Assembly: GCA_002471345.1 (NCBI GenBank)
Contig: DKPS01000169.1
Coordinates: 1-12,234 of the forward strand
DNA length: 12,234 bases
Direction of reading: 5' to 3'
Origin: Saprospiraceae bacterium UBA7328
GTDB lineage: Bacteria > Bacteroidota > Bacteroidia > Chitinophagales > Saprospiraceae
The notes beneath the pieces were generated by a model, which made no database searches, had not been told where the DNA came from, and saw only the letters and a program-made list of their open reading frames with translations. The position numbers were made by a program, and so were the translations under genes. This document shows positions 6,705 to 12,234 of this stretch, piece by piece (positions within the stretch are counted from its first letter, which is position 1; each line of letters opens with the position of its first letter).

Positions 6705-8576
6705 ATGATTGAAAGATTAAGAAAGAACAGCAGTTTGTTGATTGTAGTAGTATTGATTTTGACGTGGAGTCAAACATTTGCGTTTGGGTTTCAAGAATTT
6801 CAAAAAAATCATATTCAACAATTATTAGAAGATGTAGAGCAAAGGATTAAACTTGATCCTATCGCGGCCAAAAGTGCCATGGATAGCTTAAAAATGTTTA
6901 TAGATTATTCATCTCCAAACTCATATGCTGGAGAAGCCAGTCTATTAGAAGGAATGATTCTTTTAAGAAATAATGATGATAATGGATTAAAACTGATTGA
7001 AGAGGCTTTGACCATTTTTGAAGAAGTAAAATATGATGAAGGAATAGCAAATTCAAGATTAGCTTTTATGGATTATTATAAATCTCAAGCTATATATGGA
7101 GAAGCAATGAAAGCAGCCTTTGCTGCTGTAGAAATACAGGAAAAATGGGAGGACCAATCTCATGTTGCCTCTACCTTCAGTCAAATGGCGGATATCTTTT
7201 GGTATATGGAAAGATTTGAAGAGGGTACTACTTTTGGTGATAGGGCAGTAGAGATTCTTTCGAAATTGGGTGCAAGTAAAGAACTGGCATTTGCTCATCA
7301 AATGGTAGGGGACAATCATTTGGCTCTTTTAAATTATGATGATGCATTAGTCAGTGCAAACACTACGGTAGAAATATTTACTGAATTGGGTGATCACTTA
7401 GCAGAATTGGCAAGTGCTATAAATGCTAGAGCAAATATCTATAAATACACGGACAAGATCGACGCAGCTATTAGTGACTACCAAGTTTCTCTGAGCATTT
7501 CAGATTCATTGAAATATGAACGTGGAATTAGAGCTGCGCTTAGCAATCTAGGACATATATATTACCTCCAAAATGAATTTGCTGAAGCTATTCCATATAA
7601 GCTCAGAGGATTGGAAATTCAGCTAAATTCAAACAACAATCAACAATTACCTGAAAACTTAAAACATTTAGGAGAGTGCTATGCAGGAATCGGTAACCTT
7701 GAACTATCTCATAAGTATATGATGATGCTTGACTCTGTGAGAACCGAGGAGTATCAACAATCTCTTGAGAATGAACTTAATGATTTGATGCTAAAGTATG
7801 AGACGGAAAAGAAAGAAGAGTCCATCAAAAATCTAAATCAACAAGTGAAATCTCAACGTACATCACTTGTTTTAGGTGGAGGTCTTTTACTCTTTACCCT
7901 TTTAGGTTTATTCATATTTAAAAAGCTCAATAGCCAATTGAAAGTAAAAAATAAAGAGAATGTCATCTTGCTCAAAGAGATCCATCATAGGGTAAAGAAT
8001 AACCTTCAAATTCTATCTAGTTTGTTGAGTCTTCAGGCAGATCACCTTGTAGATAGTAGCGCGATTGACGCTATCCAGGAAGGACGAAACAGAGTAGAAT
8101 CAATGGGCCTGATTCATCAGAGACTTTATGGAGATAGTGGACTGAGTAATGTGGATATGGCAGATTATGGTAATGAATTGTGCAGACACCTAGAAGAATC
8201 ATTTTCATCTGATAAGAAAAGGATTAAGATTGTTGATAATTTTCAATATGGAGGAATGGACGTAGATTTTGCTATTCCTTTGGGTTTAATAATTAATGAA
8301 CTAGTAACTAATTCCATGAAGTATGCTTTTGAAAATAGGGTAGAAGGGACTCTACACGTTAGCTTGCTCGAAAAAAATGAAAGACTGGTCCTGAATGTAA
8401 CTGATGATGGAAATGGAAAGCCTTCTTCAGAAGCATTAAAAAAATCAACATCATTTGGATCAAAATTGATCACAGCACTTAATAAAAAACTAAAAGGAAA
8501 GATGTTTATTGACCAAACAGAAGGTTACTCATGTACTATTGAGTTTTTAATATACAAAAAGGAAGATTTTGGATAA
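6705..8576 (+). CDS. TPR-containing membrane sensor histidine kinase (HisKA_2 type), second of two paralogues
   Basis: A 623-residue protein built like its upstream neighbour: signal sequence (about 1-28), TPR-like repeats at roughly 40-residue spacing (about 73-347, seven units by eye), a KYETEKKE coiled-coil linker, a transmembrane helix (about 387-408) and a HisKA_2/HATPase kinase. Key residues: His427-His428 in EIHHRVKNNLQ, N-box from Asn531 (NELVTNSMKYAF) and Asp567 in DDGNG. Residues 414-615 match 409-610 of the first kinase at 156 of 202 ungapped positions (hand count). The TPR half is much less alike, although its repeats are more regular (for example NYDDALVSANTTVEIF and NEFAEAIPYKLRGLEI). 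Codon choices differ widely between the two kinase halves, so the duplication is old. The stop TAA overlaps the start of the response regulator by 8 bases, which points to coupled translation with that partner. Confidence 0.94.
   Translation: MIERLRKNSSLLIVVVLILTWSQTFAFGFQEFQKNHIQQLLEDVEQRIKLDPIAAKSAMDSLKMFIDYSSPNSYAGEASLLEGMILLRNNDDNGLKLIEEALTIFEEVKYDEGIANSRLAFMDYYKSQAIYGEAMKAAFAAVEIQEKWEDQSHVASTFSQMADIFWYMERFEEGTTFGDRAVEILSKLGASKELAFAHQMVGDNHLALLNYDDALVSANTTVEIFTELGDHLAELASAINARANIYKYTDKIDAAISDYQVSLSISDSLKYERGIRAALSNLGHIYYLQNEFAEAIPYKLRGLEIQLNSNNNQQLPENLKHLGECYAGIGNLELSHKYMMMLDSVRTEEYQQSLENELNDLMLKYETEKKEESIKNLNQQVKSQRTSLVLGGGLLLFTLLGLFIFKKLNSQLKVKNKENVILLKEIHHRVKNNLQILSSLLSLQADHLVDSSAIDAIQEGRNRVESMGLIHQRLYGDSGLSNVDMADYGNELCRHLEESFSSDKKRIKIVDNFQYGGMDVDFAIPLGLIINELVTNSMKYAFENRVEGTLHVSLLEKNERLVLNVTDDGNGKPSSEALKKSTSFGSKLITALNKKLKGKMFIDQTEGYSCTIEFLIYKKEDFG
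8556..8571 (+). promoter_or_regulatory. Ribosome binding site and TTG start of the LytTR regulator
   Basis: AAAAAGGAAG at 8556-8565 is a good Shine-Dalgarno match, rare among the genes of this window, placed a few bases before TTG (8569-8571). The frame has an in-frame stop (TAA, 8548-8550) just upstream and no ATG before the receiver core, so TTG is the only sensible start (ATT at 8566 is the alternative). The site lies wholly inside the end of the preceding kinase gene. Confidence 0.7.
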
Positions 8577-9291
8577 AATTAAGTTGGTACTTGTAGAAGA
8601 TGATCCAATTATTGTCATGGATTTGGAAAATCAGCTTACAAAGTCTGGCATCGAAGTAATGGCATCTTTTGAATCTGGAGAAGAAACTTTGTCGTTTTTA
8701 AACGAGGGGCTCAAACCTGATCTATTTATACTGGATATCCAAATATATGGTTCTATGGATGGCATTGAATTAGCCCAGAAGATTAATGAGAACTTTCATA
8801 TACCAATAATCTTTCTAACATCTAATACTGACAAGTATACTTTTAATAAAGCAAGACTTACGTCTCCACATGCTTTTTTATCTAAACCCTTTAGAATTGC
8901 TGATGTATTACATTCTATTGAGTTAGCATTAGAGATGTATGAAGAAGATGAAGACATAAAAATATCAATACCTGAGTTAAAGGACAGAATATTCATTAGA
9001 GATCGAGAAAGTCTGTACAAAGTAATGTTTAGTGAAATTCTTTTTTTGGAAGCGGATGGTGCATATTGTAAAATTGTAAAAGGGGATAAAACATTTGCTG
9101 TGAGTCAAACTCTAGGAAAAGTTTATGCAAAATTAGAGACGCCACAACTGCTCAAAATTCATAGATCATTTGTTGTGAATATCCATATGATTGATAGGAT
9201 ATCAGAAGGTAATATTTACATAAATGAGTATACCATACCTGTGAGTAGAACATACAGAGACCAGCTTTGGAGTTTGTTTAAGGCTTTGTAA
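8569..9291 (+). CDS. LytTR-family response regulator (REC plus LytTR DNA-binding domain)
   Basis: A 240-residue two-domain regulator. The receiver (about 3-122) has every catalytic residue: Asp11-Asp12 (VEDDP), phospho-acceptor Asp56 (FILDIQ), Thr84 (FLTSN) and Lys106 (LSKPF). An acidic linker (MYEEDEDIK) leads to a LytTR domain (about 136-238) with the hallmark ILFLEADGAYCKI and KIHRSFVVN (His198-Arg199-Ser200-Phe201) motifs. LytTR domains bind paired short DNA repeats and usually activate transcription. It starts at TTG inside the end of the second kinase and is the only phosphorylatable response regulator in the window, so it is the likely target of both kinases. Its regulon is unknown; autoregulation from 4631-4790 is possible but not shown. 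Confidence 0.94.
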   Translation: MDKIKLVLVEDDPIIVMDLENQLTKSGIEVMASFESGEETLSFLNEGLKPDLFILDIQIYGSMDGIELAQKINENFHIPIIFLTSNTDKYTFNKARLTSPHAFLSKPFRIADVLHSIELALEMYEEDEDIKISIPELKDRIFIRDRESLYKVMFSEILFLEADGAYCKIVKGDKTFAVSQTLGKVYAKLETPQLLKIHRSFVVNIHMIDRISEGNIYINEYTIPVSRTYRDQLWSLFKAL

Positions 9292-9839
9292 TATAAGGAG
9301 TTGTTACAATTGTTGTCCATATTAAATGATATTCCTAAAATCATTTACTAAAGAATCCTGTCATTCACCAAGTATATCAATGCGTCTACTAAATCAATAG
9401 TTATTTAATCAGAAGTCTAATTTATTTTGTGGTGTATCACGATAAGGAGAGCATTTTAATCAGATTCTTCATTGTCTCTGGTTATGCAATTTTTATTATT
9501 AGGAAAAAAGTTTCCTTAAGTGAGTGGATACCTCCTATTAAGTAGGAGATGTGTATTTAATAAAAGCCATTTTAAAAGTAATCAAGGAATTGATTGTTTC
9601 TAAAAACCAATTGAAAGCAGTAGCACTTTTGAAGTGTGAAGCCGATTACAAACTCTTGTAATCGGCTTTTTATCAATTTATTCGTCAATTGGAAAGACCT
9701 TTTGGTATATCGAAAAAGGGTGTTCGGACAATACATGTTGAATCTTACTTAGAAAGGACAAATCTTAGAGTTATCAAATAAAAAGGACTCGATCCTTTTA
9801 ATTGGAAAGAAATTTTTGGATGAACTAAAACCATAAATT
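9292..9839 (+). other. Long intergenic region with several hairpins; possible 3' UTR or small RNA plus remnant of a regulator
   Basis: There are 548 bases without a convincing complete gene. Visible structures in order: TAAATGAT (9323-9330) pairing with ATCATTTA (9340-9347); AGGAAA-AAAG-TTTCCT (9501-9516); CTCCTA-TTAAG-TAGGAG (9532-9548); CACTT-TTG-AAGTG (9624-9636); the strong terminator at 9640-9671; and AAAAGGA-CTCGA-TCCTTTT (9781-9799), which could be a weak second terminator. No T-tract follows the first three hairpins. Bases 9672-9839, read in the frame of the downstream HTH gene, resemble the linker and first part of an AraC-type regulator interrupted by TAG (9750-9752) and TAA (9834-9836). 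No tRNA or known riboswitch shape was recognised. Confidence 0.5.
9640..9671 (+). terminator. Intrinsic terminator with perfect 12-bp stem
   Basis: AGCCGATTACAA (9640-9651), loop ACTC (9652-9655), TTGTAATCGGCT (9656-9667), then TTTT to 9671. All 12 base pairs are perfect and the T-run lies on the plus strand. It is about 350 bases beyond the response regulator stop, so it ends either a long 3' UTR of the kinase operon or a separate short transcript. Confidence 0.88.
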
Positions 9840-10121
9840 ATGGAAAAAAATATGACAATAGACGCTAACCAAGGAAATGGATTGGAAGGAAGAAAGCTAA
9901 TGAGTAGAATTACAGAGTTGTCTAGTATTTTTTCTTTAAGAAAAATGTTTAATTCATTTAAAGCGAGTAAGGCTTTACCGCTTTTAAGGACTACCGATTT
10001 TAAGATTTCTCAAATAGCCTATATCGTTGGTTTCGATAGTGAGGAAGAATTGAGAGCAGTTTTTGTGGCTAAATATGGTTTGTCACCAGAGCGATACAGA
10101 TTACAAGAAAAAATAGTTTAG
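9840..10121 (+). CDS. Orphan C-terminal part of an AraC-type HTH DNA-binding domain, probably a remnant
   Basis: A 93-residue frame. Residues 45-87 match the second helix-turn-helix of AraC regulators: ALPLLRTTDFKISQIAYIVGF, then a stretch ending YGLSPERYR, including the conserved IAxxVGF and the G-S-P-x-x-Y-R ending. Residues 15-27 (LEGRKLMSRITEL) resemble the recognition helix of the first HTH, but the segment between is about five residues shorter than usual. No effector, receiver or membrane domain is attached. An in-frame TAA lies at 9834-9836, two codons before the ATG; the sense codons before it (FLDELKP) followed by IMEKN resemble the usual beginning of an AraC DNA-binding domain. This suggests that the gene is the surviving tail of a larger decayed regulator. 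A small functional HTH protein cannot be excluded. It ends at the terminator at 10185-10225. Confidence 0.6.
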   Translation: MEKNMTIDANQGNGLEGRKLMSRITELSSIFSLRKMFNSFKASKALPLLRTTDFKISQIAYIVGFDSEEELRAVFVAKYGLSPERYRLQEKIV

Positions 10122-10184
10122 GTCATAATCCCTATTGAACCAATGGCCCATTGAAAACAGTCAAGGAAGCAGAAGTGCTTTAAG

Positions 10185-10225
10185 ATCAGGTCAGTTAAGA
10201 ATATTAACTGGCCTGATTTCTTTTT
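10185..10225 (+). terminator. Intrinsic terminator between convergent genes
   Basis: ATCAGGTCAGTTAA (10185-10198), loop GAATA, TTAACTGGCCTGAT (10204-10217): a 14-bp stem with one T-G wobble, followed by TTTCTTTTT. The T-run serves the plus-strand HTH gene and runs into the stop codon of the minus-strand flavoprotein (10224-10226). On the minus strand the hairpin is not followed by a T-run, so it acts mainly in the plus direction. Confidence 0.85.
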
Positions 10226-11432
10226 ATTGAAGCTTACCTGCAATATATCCTGTACTCCAGGCAGCTTGAAAATTATATCCTCCAGTAATTCCATCCACAT
10301 CTATAATCTCTCCAGCAAAATACAATCCAGGACAAACTGAACTTTCCATGGTTTTTCTGTTAATATCCAGAAGGCTTATTCCCCCACAAGTCACGAATTC
10401 TTCTTTAAAAGTCGTTTTTCCACTTACTTGATAAGTGTCATGACAAATTGAAGAGATGATTCTGTTTATACCTTTTTTACCTAAATCTTCCCATTTTTTA
10501 GATCCATCCAAATCGTTTTTAATCAATAGAAATTGCCAAAGACGATCTGGAAGTTCATAAGGCCTATATGAGGAAAGTTGTTTTTTTGAATGTTCCTTGA
10601 GAATACTTTGTAGGTTTTGTTTTACATCTTCTTGATTTGATTGATTAACCCAGTTCACATTAACGTTGAATTGATAATCAAGATCGTGTAATATTCTCGC
10701 TCCAAACGCAGATGCTTTTAGTATAGCTGGTCCACTCATCCCCCAATGGGTGATCAGAATAGGACCTTCAGTTTTAATTTTTTGACCTTGCACAGACACA
10801 CTGGCATTTGATGCCACTACACCCATTAACTTCTTTACAGGCTCATCAGGCATATTAAATGTAAAAAGTGATGGGACGGGCTTTTCTATTTTGTGTCCTA
10901 ATACTTTGATCCAATCAAAACCCTGAACTTTGGGTGATCCACCTGTTGCAATAATAACTTTGTCGAAGATGTGCGAGTGGTCCTTAGTCTTCACAACAAA
11001 TCCATTTTTGTTATCAGGTTGAAGAGAAATCACTCCCTTGTTTATCTGAATGGATATTTCTTTTTCTTTTGTGTTGGACAGAAGGCATTGGATAATTGTG
11101 TTTGAGTCATTTGACATTGGAAACACTCTTCCGTCTGCTTCTACTTTCAATGATACTCCACGCTGCTCAAACCAATTCCAAGTGTCTTTTGTATTGAATG
11201 TCTTAAGCACATTTTTCATGAAATTCTTACCTCGTGGGTATGACTCAGAAAGTTCTTTAATTGAATGGCTTCCATTGGTTACATTGCACCGCCCACCACC
11301 TGATATTCTCACTTTAGAGAGAACATTTTTTGATTTTTCAAAGAGAATGACTTCTGATTGAGGATGGTGTTCTTTTGTGGATAAGGCGGCAAAGAATCCT
11401 GCAGCTCCACCACCGATGACTGCAACTTTCAT
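10224..11432 (-). CDS. HI0933/BaiN-like NAD(P)/FAD-dependent oxidoreductase
   Basis: A 402-residue flavoprotein, full length for the HI0933-like family. The N-terminus has the dinucleotide-binding loop VIGGGAAGFFAA (Gly7-Gly8-Gly9, Gly12) with Glu32 at the end of the second strand. The family-specific KVRISGGGRCNVTN follows (residues 40-53). IIATGG marks the second FAD contact, and the C-terminal block from Gly369 (GLYFAGEIIDVDGITGGYNF, then QAAWSTGYIAG) closes the FAD site. The protein is soluble. Family members are widespread and mostly uncharacterised; BaiN of bile-acid-degrading clostridia is one studied relative, which does not imply the same substrate here. The ATG lies 9 bases after the stop of the S9 peptidase gene, so the two are probably co-transcribed. 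Confidence 0.93.
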   Translation of the reverse strand: MKVAVIGGGAAGFFAALSTKEHHPQSEVILFEKSKNVLSKVRISGGGRCNVTNGSHSIKELSESYPRGKNFMKNVLKTFNTKDTWNWFEQRGVSLKVEADGRVFPMSNDSNTIIQCLLSNTKEKEISIQINKGVISLQPDNKNGFVVKTKDHSHIFDKVIIATGGSPKVQGFDWIKVLGHKIEKPVPSLFTFNMPDEPVKKLMGVVASNASVSVQGQKIKTEGPILITHWGMSGPAILKASAFGARILHDLDYQFNVNVNWVNQSNQEDVKQNLQSILKEHSKKQLSSYRPYELPDRLWQFLLIKNDLDGSKKWEDLGKKGINRIISSICHDTYQVSGKTTFKEEFVTCGGISLLDINRKTMESSVCPGLYFAGEIIDVDGITGGYNFQAAWSTGYIAGKLQ

Positions 11433-11441
11433 TTTAGCATT

Positions 11442-12234
11442 TCAAATTTCAACAGTACTTACATCAATGCTCACCTTATCTATAATGTCATTCAAGTCTT
11501 TAGGTACTTCCTTTTGAAATCTTCCACCTATATGTTTTGCTAAAAATTGTTCTGTAACAGCTAAAAAAGCCATGCTGTTACTTGGATTAGCAAATCCATG
11601 TCCTTCGTCTGGAAAATTAAGATATTGAACATCCTGACCTGAATCTCTACATGCAGCTACAATTTGATCAGACTCTGCTGTTTTTACTCTAGGGTCATTA
11701 TCGCCTTGGGCTACAAGTAATGGTGATTTTATTTTGTCGGCATGAAAGAAAGGGGAAATGGCTTTCAGATGAGTTTTTCCTTCTTCCGTTTCTGGATTAC
11801 CCATTCTGATATGAAACATCTTTAACGCACTTGCCCAATAAGGAGGAATGGTTTCTAAAAGGGTAAAGAGATTAGATGGCCCTACAATAGATACTCCAGC
11901 GGCATAAACATCAGGAGTGAATGTAAGACCTGCAAGAGTTGCATATCCTCCATAAGACCCACCAAGAATGGCAATTCGATTTTCATCAGCCCATCCTTTC
12001 TCTACTATATGTTTTACTCCCCAGGTGATGTCATCTTGCATAAGCTTGCCCCATTGAAGATTTCCTTTGTTGAGGAATGATTTTCCATATCCAATAGACC
12101 CTCTAAAGTTTACCATAAGGACTCCATAACCTCTATTTGATAAAAACTGAGCGTAACTATTATACCCCCAATAATCTCTTGCCCAGGGCCCTCCATGTGG
12201 CATTATAACAAATGGAAGATTATTAATCTTTTCA
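11442..12234 (-). CDS. S9 family peptidase (acylaminoacyl-peptidase-like), catalytic domain; N-terminus outside window
   Basis: The frame is open through to base 12234: codons upstream of the Met at 12203 continue as EKINNLPFVI into MPHGGPWARDYWG, so the true start is off the window and the Met is internal. The visible 264 residues are the alpha/beta-hydrolase domain of an S9 peptidase with the complete triad: GGSYGGYATL (Ser at 11955-11957), GDNDPRV (Asp at 11694-11696) and DEGHGFANP (His at 11598-11600). HGGPW near the left end of the protein forms the oxyanion hole. The domain releases amino acids or short peptides; the beta-propeller that sets specificity is missing from view. It differs clearly from the S9 protein at 1-2531 (GGSYGG against GHSWGG). 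The flavoprotein gene follows after 9 bases. Confidence 0.94.
   Translation of the reverse strand, partial: EKINNLPFVIMPHGGPWARDYWGYNSYAQFLSNRGYGVLMVNFRGSIGYGKSFLNKGNLQWGKLMQDDITWGVKHIVEKGWADENRIAILGGSYGGYATLAGLTFTPDVYAAGVSIVGPSNLFTLLETIPPYWASALKMFHIRMGNPETEEGKTHLKAISPFFHADKIKSPLLVAQGDNDPRVKTAESDQIVAACRDSGQDVQYLNFPDEGHGFANPSNSMAFLAVTEQFLAKHIGGRFQKEVPKDLNDIIDKVSIDVSTVEI

Noticed and set aside
8560..8576. Programmed frameshift fusing the second kinase to the regulator as a hybrid kinase
   Set aside because: The regulator frame has its own Shine-Dalgarno sequence and TTG start, and no clear slippery heptamer with a downstream structure is seen.
4791..8576. Recent duplication or gene conversion between the two kinases
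   Set aside because: The nucleotide sequences differ at many synonymous positions even where the proteins are identical; only short stretches (for example around 6176 and 8104) match closely.
9532..9548. Hairpin CTCCTA/TAGGAG as a transcription terminator
   Set aside because: The stem is only six pairs and no T-run follows on either strand.
10118..10300. Minus-strand reading frame of 60 codons
   Set aside because: It overlaps the end of the flavoprotein gene in another frame, crosses the terminator hairpin and has no recognisable features.
1..12234. CRISPR array, transposon ends, tRNA or attachment site
   Set aside because: No spaced direct repeats, transposase-like frames, long terminal inverted repeats or tRNA-like cloverleaf were found on either strand by reading.

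Overview
The window is AT-rich and carries gene families typical of Bacteroidota: TPR-containing HisKA_2 histidine kinases, a LytTR response regulator, secreted S9 prolyl-oligopeptidase-type peptidases, weak Shine-Dalgarno signals and an HI0933-like flavoprotein. A marine or soil member of the Cytophagales-type lineages would fit, but this is inferred from gene style only. No tRNA, rRNA, CRISPR array, transposase or phage gene was seen.

Layout. Bases 4630 down to 1 hold a minus-strand run of four genes: a receiver-only protein without the phospho-accepting aspartate (4256-4630), a creatininase-family amidohydrolase (3445-4206), a CDP-alcohol phosphatidyltransferase (2586-3365) and a large exported S9 peptidase that leaves the window at its C-terminus (1-2531). 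Gaps are 49, 79 and 54 bases, so one operon is possible. A 160-base divergent region (4631-4790) with short repeated sequences separates this run from a plus-strand signalling operon: two paralogous TPR sensor kinases (4791-6644 and 6705-8576) followed by one REC-LytTR response regulator (8569-9291), which overlaps the second kinase by 8 bases and starts at TTG.

Bases 9292-9839 contain no convincing gene but hold several hairpins and a textbook intrinsic terminator (9640-9671). They are followed by a 93-codon reading frame carrying the C-terminal part of an AraC-type DNA-binding domain (9840-10121), probably the tail of a decayed regulator. A terminator at 10185-10225 ends it. On the minus strand, converging on it, lie an FAD-dependent HI0933/BaiN-like oxidoreductase (10224-11432) and, 9 bases upstream of that, a second S9 peptidase (11442-12234) whose N-terminus lies outside the window.

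How it works together. The two kinases share an almost invariant catalytic half (about 77% identity over 202 residues by hand count) but have diverged sensor halves, and only one phosphorylatable response regulator follows them. The simplest reading is two different inputs feeding one LytTR output. The receiver transcribed away from them has Asn in place of the catalytic Asp and may be a phosphorylation-independent partner of the same circuit. This branched signalling locus is the most interesting part of the window.
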